A stretch of DNA of 14,757 nucleotides from Discostella pseudostelligera (taxonomy: Eukaryota > Bacillariophyta > Thalassiosirophyceae > Thalassiosirales > Thalassiosiraceae): assembly GCA_036940085.1 (NCBI GenBank), contig JALLBK010000344.1:1-14757 (forward strand), given 5' to 3'. Position numbers and translations under genes: made by a program. The first letter of the stretch is position 1. Each line of letters begins with the position of its first letter. The notes under the pieces are model-generated. The model was not told the DNA's origin, made no database searches, and was given only the letters and a program-made list of their open reading frames with translations. This document shows positions 8,281 through 14,757 of the stretch, piece after piece.

Positions 8281-11200
8281 CTACCGTGGGGGAAAAGGAG
8301 GAGAAGGATAACTCCTCGCTGGCGACGAGGGAGACGGATAACTCCTTGGTGGCGGCGTAGGAGACGTGTTCGGTGAAAACTTTCGCGGTGGCGTCATTCT
8401 ATGAGGCGGAACCGGAGGCGGAAACTGGGTGAGGTTCATGTAGGATGCCCCGGGAGGATCCGATGATTGGTCCAAACCCAATGTATGGGCTGATTTGTCA
8501 TCATCAGCTGACACTACGCATTCGTTTGGCTGATCGGCAACTGTATAGGTGTTGTATTCTACGGTGGAATGTGCGGGTGTCACAATAGGCTTGAGTCTCC
8601 ATCTTTCACTTGATTGGCCATCACGGGGGTTGGACTGTGCCCTGCGTGATCTTCTTTTTGGAGAACCAGATACATTGTAGGATCTTTTGAAAGGTGACGA
8701 AACACCCGTCATCGCAAGGGGGTTGGGAGCAGAAGAAAAATTGGACCACCCTGAACTGCTATTTTGTCCTGCTGACCCAAAATTAGATGCTGAATTGCCC
8801 GAGTCGACTGCCGGGTAATCGATGTAAGTGTCGTGGTTCATTATTTGATGAACACCCTCGTCGGTTGATGATGAAACATAACTGGCAGTATGAACATCAT
8901 TTCCAGCAACGTATTGGTGCGGAGTTTCGTACTGACGGAAATCGCCCACTAATTGAATGTCTCTATTCCACCCTACTTGTGGTGCAGGAATGTCTCGATA
9001 AGACGCCGCAGGTGGGTCCGTCGAGCGAGACGACCCACTTGTCACTGTTTCACCGTCCTGTACGACGTAACCGCTAGAACTGTACTGATATTGCGATGCA
9101 TCGTAGATTTCATTGAGGTAGGGTTGAGCGTTGCCTGGAATCAATGCCATTTCTATATTTGAAGGAGCGACGTTTCCAGGAAGTTGACTGGTATGGCGCT
9201 GAGGAGAATATTTTTTGGACCGCGCTGGAGAGGCATTGAGGGCCAGCCCATGATCCTCGTGGCCATCCTTCTGTTCGCTTTGTTGTGTGGACACGGAATC
9301 TCTATCGTCGCCAGTCGTCCGTGTTTCCTCATTCCGACCCTGTTTCTCAGAATATTTGGCTATCATGTCTGAAATGACGGGTCCATAGTCAACAGATCCC
9401 TGCAATCCATCGTCCTCGTCATCATACACTTCGAAGCCAACACTCTCTTCTTCAGGGAGTTCGTCAATGGTGGACTTTTGGGTAGTCCCATCGCACTTGA
9501 CTGCCCCCGCCTCAATGATTATTGATCCGATTGCAGTCTTTTGCGTGTTCGAAGCACCAGAAACCAACGATCTAGCCCCCAAGTCATTTGATCCGAGGCT
9601 TCGAACAGCTACACTTTCGGCCTTACCACTTCCTAAATATGGAAAGCTTGACAAATCACTGTGTCTGCGCTTGACAAAAATCGCTGCCACCGCTGCAACT
9701 ATGCCTAGTGTGACTAATGCACCAACGAGTGCCGGGATGAATGAATTGGTCCCACCCCCAGAGGTTGGACCCTGTCCTTCCACGCTGAGTGTGCTTGCAT
9801 TTGAGTCCTCTGCAGACTTTTCCTTCTCGGCAAGGTCTGCAAAGGCCAATGGATCAATAGGAATTGCTGCAGCATAGGGGGCGATGGCCAAAGAACGTAC
9901 TCCAACATCACCCGAGTCAATATCTTCCCCATTACCTAGCTTGCCACATGACGTTTCGTACAGGGACGAACTGTTCCCGTTGTTATCAATGATGGAGTAC
10001 AACGATACAGCATTGGGAGTGTTCGCGCGTGTAACACCCTGTATCTCATACCGTAACTTGTACGACCCCTCAGTAAGGTTACCAAAGGAGTAGGTGCAGG
10101 GGAATCGTTTCTCTAATGTCTCGGTAACTTCATACGTCATGCAGTCTGTGAGTGATATCACAATCTTGGCATTGTTCACGGTGTACCCTCCCACGGCAGC
10201 AGTTCGTTCATGTGGCTCCATGTTTCCATTCTCATCCGTATCAAGATAAATATGCCCACCAATGGAGGATTTCTCTTCAATCATGTCGTCGGTAGCAAAC
10301 GAATTGTCAGATGCCGCATCCTCTTCATAGGATGTGTCGTTCAGAAAGAATAATCCAGCATTCCTCTGTAAGTTGGTTGACGATTTGCACTCAGTCCAAC
10401 CAGACTCGTCAGTGTGTGTGTCTATCCCCGTTGAAAAGCCATACTCGTCAGGGTTACTTTCAAACTTTACTTGATACGTCTTCCCGATGGGCACTGTGAG
10501 GAAATACATGCCCTCGGAATCGGTAGTCAAAGAAGTTACTCCCATGCTATCACTGCCTTCACCATCCTCTTCATCCACCTCCGAACATTGAAACAATGTA
10601 ACATTAATGCCATTTACCGTCGTTTCGCCGACATTGATTTCTCCATCACGATTGGAATCAAGCCATACCTTTCCCCATATATGAGTTGATTGACCATCCA
10701 TGTCCCAAAAGGTACCTTCCTCTTCCACAATCAAATTTTGCGACGGATGGAATGTCGGTGCATCACCAATCGATTCAGTTGTCGTGCTATTGCTTGCAGC
10801 AGACGATACCACTACAGAAGAACCAAATGGACTCGGAGAATTGGACGAAACCACAGAAGAAGTGGAAGAAGAAGAATACGTTGGCATCGACGATGAAGGC
10901 TGAGCTGTAAACACTCCTAACGTAAACACCGATACTGGAGGAAGAGAAGAAGTAATAGCAGTTGGTGACAACGACGAAGGAGCCATAGTTGTAGGTGCCA
11001 TCGTCGGTGGAATCAACGGTTCCACCGGAACAATCTTCGTTGGATACACTCGTATTCCCCATGTATCCGTCCCATACGGCGTTCCGGCCCGTGGAGGCGA
11101 TGTCAACTTGACACACATCTCACCCTCGTCCGCATCAATATTGGTCACATCCCAACAATTACTGGAGATACTTAATCTGGAGTTGCCCCGTTTACTCTCC

Positions 11201-12120
11201 AACCGATTAGTATCATCATAATTAGAATCATATATTTCATTTCCATCATCGTCATACCCCAAAATATTCCCAGCCTCGGTGAGGTTAAGGTAAGCGAATG
11301 GTCGAGTGATGGGTGTGAAAAGAGTGGTGGGAATGGCACGCCATGCCAGTGAAGTGGGTGTGATGACATCCCAAGGAGCTCCTTCCTCTATATTATTATT
11401 ATCCTCATCATCAACTTCCTGATCTTCTCCATCGACTATATCCTCCTCATTATTCATTTCAGTAGAATTATTAGTGGACGACGAAGAAGAAGAGATAATA
11501 GCCAACTCTGTCCAATTGAGAAACCCCACCATAAAATAGCCATGGGTGGCATCAATTCCAAATCGTAAATCCCCTCGACAGAGAAATTCACCACGGGAGA
11601 GAATTTCTCCGGGATAGAGATAGGTGGAATCAGCAGTAACTTTGCATAGATTCTGGCTGCTATTGCTGGTGGAGGTTGTGACGTCTTCGTCTTTCATGTG
11701 TCTAAGATGTGGTGGATGTTGTAGCTGCCGCCGCTGCCGCTGGTGTTGGTGTTGCTGTTGTCGTCGCTGCTGCCGCCGATAAAGTTGTCTAGATTGACTA
11801 TGGTAGTACTGGCGATGTTGTTGTTGTTGATCTCGTCGACGTCGTCTATCTCTATCTCTGCTAATTGGAGCTACGGCTACAGCTTCTGGTATCGATGAAG
11901 TTGTTGACGATGCATCGGCTGCAGCATGACGACACAGCGACGACAACGACGCCATTATTGATAACAAGGAGGTGGCTGTCGTCATCGTCACGAGGAGACG
12001 ACGGCGGTGACGACGAATAGTGCATGATGATGACGATGACGCTGTTACTTGTTCTTGTACTTGTTGCCGCAAACCGGGTCTACACGGACATGCTGCTGGT
12101 GAAGCTGCACTCATCGTCAT
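8281..12120 (-). CDS. Large single-pass surface protein with SdrD-B-type domains and a long cytoplasmic tail
   Basis: One uninterrupted frame of 1279 residues. The start may be Met1, or Met46 (11985), which begins a cleaner signal peptide (46-70). Residues 87-142 are Arg/Gln/His-rich. Residues 159-360 form a Cys-containing region (159, 181, 322, 336) with YPGEILSRGEFLCRG and NLTEAGNILGYDDDGNEIYD, resembling a divergent bulb-type lectin domain with an acidic insert (222-246). A Ser/Thr/Pro linker (361-465) leads to two SdrD-B-like beta domains (about 478-592 and 617-745). Each has a 12-residue EF-hand-like calcium loop: DSNRDGEINVGE (488-499) and DTDENGNMEPHE (627-638). One membrane helix (794-816) ends in KRRH, a normal stop-transfer. 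The 460-residue tail is disordered, with acidic patches and a Pro-rich C-terminus. Domain order suggests an adhesin or receptor at the cell surface; no partner or function is known. The lectin assignment is tentative, the SdrD-B assignment firmer. Confidence 0.85.
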   Translation of the reverse strand: MTMSAASPAACPCRPGLRQQVQEQVTASSSSSCTIRRHRRRLLVTMTTATSLLSIMASLSSLCRHAAADASSTTSSIPEAVAVAPISRDRDRRRRRDQQQQHRQYYHSQSRQLYRRQQRRQQQHQHQRQRRQLQHPPHLRHMKDEDVTTSTSNSSQNLCKVTADSTYLYPGEILSRGEFLCRGDLRFGIDATHGYFMVGFLNWTELAIISSSSSSTNNSTEMNNEEDIVDGEDQEVDDEDNNNIEEGAPWDVITPTSLAWRAIPTTLFTPITRPFAYLNLTEAGNILGYDDDGNEIYDSNYDDTNRLESKRGNSRLSISSNCWDVTNIDADEGEMCVKLTSPPRAGTPYGTDTWGIRVYPTKIVPVEPLIPPTMAPTTMAPSSLSPTAITSSLPPVSVFTLGVFTAQPSSSMPTYSSSSTSSVVSSNSPSPFGSSVVVSSAASNSTTTESIGDAPTFHPSQNLIVEEEGTFWDMDGQSTHIWGKVWLDSNRDGEINVGETTVNGINVTLFQCSEVDEEDGEGSDSMGVTSLTTDSEGMYFLTVPIGKTYQVKFESNPDEYGFSTGIDTHTDESGWTECKSSTNLQRNAGLFFLNDTSYEEDAASDNSFATDDMIEEKSSIGGHIYLDTDENGNMEPHERTAAVGGYTVNNAKIVISLTDCMTYEVTETLEKRFPCTYSFGNLTEGSYKLRYEIQGVTRANTPNAVSLYSIIDNNGNSSSLYETSCGKLGNGEDIDSGDVGVRSLAIAPYAAAIPIDPLAFADLAEKEKSAEDSNASTLSVEGQGPTSGGGTNSFIPALVGALVTLGIVAAVAAIFVKRRHSDLSSFPYLGSGKAESVAVRSLGSNDLGARSLVSGASNTQKTAIGSIIIEAGAVKCDGTTQKSTIDELPEEESVGFEVYDDEDDGLQGSVDYGPVISDMIAKYSEKQGRNEETRTTGDDRDSVSTQQSEQKDGHEDHGLALNASPARSKKYSPQRHTSQLPGNVAPSNIEMALIPGNAQPYLNEIYDASQYQYSSSGYVVQDGETVTSGSSRSTDPPAASYRDIPAPQVGWNRDIQLVGDFRQYETPHQYVAGNDVHTASYVSSSTDEGVHQIMNHDTYIDYPAVDSGNSASNFGSAGQNSSSGWSNFSSAPNPLAMTGVSSPFKRSYNVSGSPKRRSRRAQSNPRDGQSSERWRLKPIVTPAHSTVEYNTYTVADQPNECVVSADDDKSAHTLGLDQSSDPPGASYMNLTQFPPPVPPHRMTPPRKFSPNTSPTPPPRSYPSPSSPARSYPSPPFPPR

Positions 12121-12435
12121 CTTCTACTTCGTCCCTCTACTGTTAACTTTCTATCGACCATTTGACGCAGGCACCAAGTTCGATGGATAGGTGAAACTTA
12201 GATAGGAGTAGTTTGTAGATAATGTGAATTGGTTTGCCACCACCAAAGCCTGCTGCCATTGCCGCTGCCTCCAGCCGCCACGCCACCATTGTCGCTGCTG
12301 CTGCAGACGAGAAGAGACAGAAGAGACAGGCGAGTGGCGATGAAGGAGAGTGGGCGGGTTGGCGGGAGAGATAGGCGTCAAAAAATTGGCGTGAGCGATT
12401 GCTTAATTAGACAAGATCTTTCTTACGACGTCTTC

Positions 12436-12470
12436 GGTTCATGTACAAATGTACTGATTCCAAATGAACC
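12436..12470. repeat. Nested inverted repeat in the divergent promoter
   Basis: GGTTCAT (12436-12442) is the reverse complement of ATGAACC (12464-12470). Directly inside the left arm, GTAC-AAAT-GTAC (12443-12454) forms a smaller inverted repeat. It may be a dimeric factor site or an RNA hairpin; the function is unknown. Confidence 0.4.
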
Positions 12471-12588
12471 AATGACTTTTGAGAAAGTTTAAATACCGCG
12501 TCTTGGACCCTTTGGTACGATTGGCACGAAGTCTGCAACAAACAAAGGAGACAGGGCGGGTGCAGCGGGTGGGGCACAGACGGTTCAG

Positions 12589-12628
12589 ACGCCAGACAGA
12601 CGAAAGATTTCCTCACGCCAGACAGGCG
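12589..12628. repeat. 14-bp direct repeat upstream of the MgtC-like gene
   Basis: ACGCCAGACAGACG (12589-12602) and ACGCCAGACAGGCG (12615-12628) match at 13 of 14 positions, 26 bp apart. Read on the minus strand, the first contains GTCTGTCTGGC, a 10-of-11 match to the GTCTGTCYGTC motif of two other promoters in this window. Confidence 0.5.
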
Positions 12629-12771
12629 CCGCCCAAATCCAACTCCCAAATAAACTTTTGTTCGGTGACCATGACGGACATCACATCATTGTATGTCAAT
12701 GTCCACCATGAATCTTTGACACCGGAGAGAGCCGTCCTCAGTATTATAATCCCCGTCTCCAGTCTCCAACC

Positions 12772-13924
12772 ATGCCATCCTCCTTCTTCAACGAAGTCAC
12801 ACTCTTCAAACGAATTCTATACAGCACCTGCATTCTCTATGTCCTATGCACCGCCGTTGCCGTCTTGATCGAACCCTATCTCACCCTACCCTGCGACTCC
12901 AATATTCCTACTACTACAAAAACGAAGCTCACATTTCCCAATCCATTCTACACTTTCAATCCATGTCAATCGACAACACGTTACCTGAAATTAGTCGGAT
13001 TGACACGTCTCGAATGTGAATTTGGTAGGAATATGGTAATGTCAGTACTATTAGGGAGCATCATTGGGTATGAACGACGAACGGCCGATCGGCCAGCGGG
13101 AATACGTACCATGAGCGTGGTGTCGTTAACGGCATGTTTGTTTACGTTAAATTCGACATTTGTTTTTATTATTGGACCAAATAGGTGAGAGAAGTCAAAA
13201 GAGAGGAAAGAGTCGATGGGGGTAATCGTTATGCCAACTGCAACCTTACTAATTATGTTGTTTTTCCCATGTCCAATATTATTGACACTTGCTTGGTTTT
13301 CTCCTTGGTTCGACAACATTTACCGCATGATTTGATGGAAAGTTGGGATCCTGGTAAGTGATGATGAAACGACATTACGATCGATGAACCCCTATTCATG
13401 ATGGACCAATTTCATTTTGTTTCTCGTTTCATAAATCACTCGATTTTCGGTTCACGAACTTGGAAACACTTATCAATATTATTATCAACAATAATCAAAC
13501 AAACTCAACAAACAAACAAACAAACAAACGAACGAACGAACGAACGAACGAACGAACGAACGAACAAACAAACAAACAAACAAACAAACAAACAAACAAA
13601 CAAACAAAATCACATCAATCAATTTAAGCACGAGTATCTGCATCGGTACCCTCCGGAGTTGGTTTCCTCGGTGCCGGATTAATGATCCAGGACATACACA
13701 AGAGTACAGGCATCACCACCCTCACAGTGAAGGGATTAAATACTGCCTCGGCAGTTTGGTTATCAGCCGCGGTGGGTGTTGCCTGCGGCGGTGGATTGTA
13801 TTTCGCTGCCACCTTCACTACGGCACTCATGCTGGTGTTGTTGCGATTTGGACCGAGAGCGACATTTGATCGGGCTGATTCGGTATTGGGAATGTCGTTG
13901 CCGTATAGGACCGATGCACCGTGA
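12772..13924 (+). CDS. MgtC/SapB-family membrane protein, three exons with a microexon
   Basis: Exons 12772-13184, 13343-13353 and 13629-13924 join to 239 residues, the usual MgtC length. A first hydrophobic helix is at about 15-35, then a loop with Cys41 and Cys65. The core signature follows: GSIIGYERRTADRPAGIRT (95-113), then a helix to about 134, GPNSWDPARVSASVPSG (135-151), GVGFLGAG (151-158) and VKGLNTASAVWLSAAVGVACGG (175-196), followed by the last helix. In bacteria MgtC helps survival in low magnesium and can inhibit the F-type ATPase; the role of eukaryotic members is not established. The family is mainly bacterial, so an old transfer is plausible, though introns show it is now a nuclear gene. 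The ATG at 12772 is the first in frame before helix 1. The splice model rests on homology across the junctions and one GT-AG choice at each site. Confidence 0.88.
13185..13342 (+). other. Intron 1 of the MgtC-like gene
   Basis: The 158-bp intron has a GTGAGA donor and a GGAAAG acceptor. A TTACTAAT at 13246-13253 resembles a branch-point sequence. I find no AG between about 13212 and the acceptor at 13341-13342, so it is the first AG after that site. It interrupts a Ser codon (AG|T). Confidence 0.75.
13343..13353 (+). other. 11-nt microexon (exon 2 of the MgtC-like gene)
   Basis: TTGGGATCCTG completes Ser138, encodes Trp139-Asp140-Pro141 and starts Ala142. It restores the conserved MgtC stretch GP-x-S-W-D-x-x-R-V-S-A between exons 1 and 3. 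Flanks are AAAG before and GTAAGT after. Skipping it would delete these residues and shift the frame, since 11 is not a multiple of 3. Confidence 0.75.
13354..13628 (+). other. Intron 2 of the MgtC-like gene
   Basis: The 275-bp intron runs from a GTAAGT donor to a TTTAAG acceptor in phase 1 (G|CA, Ala142). It holds the 100-bp tetranucleotide tract at 13509-13608, which accounts for its greater length than the other introns here. Confidence 0.75.
13509..13608. repeat. Compound tetranucleotide repeat (CAAA)5(CGAA)9(CAAA)11
   Basis: Twenty-five perfect 4-bp units run without a break: five CAAA, nine CGAA, eleven CAAA. The single A/G change inside the unit is confined to one block, as expected if one variant unit was later amplified by slippage. 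It ends 20 bp before the 3' splice site of intron 2, so the near-acceptor region is purine-rich. Confidence 0.95.
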
Positions 13925-14189
13925 GAAGAAAGTTCGTCTTTGTTCAATGTAGGATTGTGTACAAATGTGAAAGAAAGATCCATCGGTTATGTTTGAAGTG
14001 AATGCGACCTACGACATTTCATTATCAGTGTGTTAAATGTTACATTAGTGCTGTTTCAATTAGTACATGGGTTTTATTTGCATCGCATTAACTCTTTCGC
14101 AGTTGTGATGGACAATAATATAATGTTTGTTGCCGAACTCTTCCATTGCCTGTCAAAACCAAAACAACTTTCGAAGCTTAGCATCCAAA

Positions 14190-14600
14190 TTATCCATTTC
14201 TTCCGGGAACTCCTCGACCCCAACCGCCGCCACCACTACCACCATCTCTATCACCACCTCCCCTATTCAACGAATCTTGCTGTATCCTCTCCCAACATTT
14301 CCGATCTGCCTCATTAAATTTCATTTGCACCTCACGCACGCATTCCCTTCCAGTAACTATCATTCGTGCAATAAGTAATGGATCTTTCTCCTCTCTACTC
14401 GATTCGAATTCCTTCCGTGCCTCGGCTCGTAATTTGATTCGCCATGGTATGCCTTTTTCGTCGCACCAATGGAAGGCCTTGGCGGTGCGCAGAATTTCAC
14501 GATAGAGACAGATAGCTTCAGCGTTGATTACAGAGGATTTAAGATGTTTGGCAATGGGTCGGGTGGTTGCCGATCCGGGTATTATTATTGTTGGCGGCAT
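14190..14600 (-). CDS. LYR-motif (complex 1 LYR) mitochondrial protein
   Basis: A single-exon protein of 136 residues. The tripeptide LYR (32-34), followed by a basic, helical region with the conserved Phe65 in RKEF, is the hallmark of the LYR family. These are small matrix proteins that bind acyl carrier protein and help assemble respiratory complexes or deliver iron-sulfur clusters. Later conserved-looking parts are KDPLLIARMIVTGREC (72-87) and VQMKFNEADRKCWERI (91-106). The tail (113-135) is Gly-rich and probably disordered. The exact subfamily cannot be read here. The N-terminus before LYR is short and has few acidic residues, which allows mitochondrial import. The ATG at 14600 is the first after the upstream tRNA gene, leaving only 94 bp for a promoter. 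It converges with the MgtC-like gene across 265 bp. Confidence 0.85.
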   Translation of the reverse strand: MPPTIIIPGSATTRPIAKHLKSSVINAEAICLYREILRTAKAFHWCDEKGIPWRIKLRAEARKEFESSREEKDPLLIARMIVTGRECVREVQMKFNEADRKCWERIQQDSLNRGGGDRDGGSGGGGWGRGVPGRNG

Positions 14601-14683
14601 GGGTGCAGAGGAGTTGATGACTACTTCTCATTATCATATTATGAAGAAGAAGGACATCCAAAAGCAAAGGCAAAACAAAGAGT

Positions 14684-14693
14684 AAAAGCAAAA
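14684..14693 (-). terminator. RNA polymerase III terminator of the tRNA-Ser gene
   Basis: On the minus strand the tRNA 3' end is followed within two bases by TTTTGCTTTT (14684-14693), two T4 runs of the kind that stop RNA polymerase III. Confidence 0.65.
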
Positions 14694-14694
14694 G

Positions 14695-14757
14695 CGAGAG
14701 TAACAGGACTCGAACCTGCGCGGGATGAACCCAATCGATTTCTAATCGATCTCCTTA
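14695..14757 (-). tRNA. tRNA-Ser (anticodon AGA), 5' end cut by the window edge
   Basis: On the minus strand the last 63 bases fold as the 3' three quarters of a class II tRNA. The anticodon stem is ATCGA/TCGAT around loop TTAGAAA, with anticodon AGA at 14741-14743, reading UCU serine codons (and UCC/UCA after inosine modification). The long variable arm is GGG-TTCAT-CCC. The T arm is GCAGG-TTCGAGT-CCTGT with one G-T pair. The acceptor strand is TACTCTC with discriminator G73, as expected for eukaryotic serine tRNAs. CCA is not encoded. The D arm and 5' acceptor strand lie outside; the missing 5' end should read GAGAGTA or close to it. Confidence 0.92.

Larger units (their letters stand above)
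12121..12771. promoter_or_regulatory. Divergent upstream region of the surface protein and MgtC-like genes
   Basis: These 651 bp lie between divergent starts. On the surface-protein side are CTG/CCG-rich sequence (12241-12304) and a repeated AAGAGACAG (12312-12329). TGGCGGGA occurs at 12360-12367. An inverted repeat lies at 12436-12470 and a direct repeat at 12589-12628. TATTATAA near 12742 lies about 25 bp before the MgtC-like ATG, too close for a TATA box unless the leader is very short. No coding capacity is convincing. Confidence 0.45.

Noticed and set aside
9467..9877. Plus-strand 136-codon frame antisense to the large surface-protein gene
   Set aside because: It is a shadow of the strongly supported minus-strand frame and has no independent domain. 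The other plus-strand frames between 8281 and 12120 are rejected for the same reason.
8281..12120. The large gene as a bacterial contaminant because of its SdrD-B domains
   Set aside because: Its flanking genes are clearly eukaryotic with introns, and the protein has no LPXTG anchor but has a eukaryote-like cytoplasmic tail.
13509..13608. Repeat tract considered as a CRISPR array or telomere-like sequence
   Set aside because: Units are 4 bp with no spacers, and the sequence does not match known telomere repeats. It is a simple microsatellite.
13398..13682. Plus-strand frame with a Lys-Gln-Thr-Asn repeat
   Set aside because: It reads through the CAAA/CGAA tract inside intron 2 of the MgtC-like gene. 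Tetranucleotide repeats keep all frames open and make periodic peptides.

Overview
The window looks like nuclear DNA of a diatom, most likely a centric, Thalassiosira-like species. The gene models have short GT-AG introns (105, 145, 158 and 275 bp). One protein carries a bipartite plastid presequence with an ALA|F cleavage site, typical of algae with a secondary red plastid. The proteins are eukaryotic (KTI12, phosphatidylinositol synthase, an ER thioredoxin, an LYR protein), and a eukaryotic tRNA-Ser sits at the right edge. The genus is an inference.

Layout, left to right. A gamma-glutamylcyclotransferase-fold protein (+) has a frame open to the left edge. About 2 kb with no convincing gene follows. 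KTI12 (+), an Elongator/tRNA wobble-modification factor, converges on a single-domain ER thioredoxin transmembrane protein (-, one intron). Phosphatidylinositol synthase (-, one intron) shares a divergent promoter with a small predicted thylakoid-lumen protein (+). A very large single-exon gene (-, 1279 codons) encodes a one-pass membrane protein. It shares a divergent 0.65 kb upstream region with an MgtC/SapB-family membrane protein (+, three exons). An LYR-motif protein (-) and a partial tRNA-Ser(AGA) (-) end the window.

The genes are mostly unrelated housekeeping functions, not an operon or island. KTI12 and the tRNA both concern translation. The ER thioredoxin and phosphatidylinositol synthase both concern the ER membrane.

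The most novel item is the 1279-residue protein. Outside the membrane it has an Arg/Gln/His-rich segment, a possible divergent bulb-lectin-like domain, and two SdrD-B-type domains each with a perfect EF-hand-like loop. Inside it has a 460-residue tail with four PxxPxR motifs at the very C-terminus and two copies of DPPxASYxxPhi. It reads like a surface adhesin or receptor. The second notable item is the MgtC gene, which needs an 11-nt microexon between an intron and a second intron holding a 100-bp (CAAA)5(CGAA)9(CAAA)11 tract. Two short motifs, GTCTGTCYGTC and the E2F-like TGGCGGGA, recur in several upstream regions.
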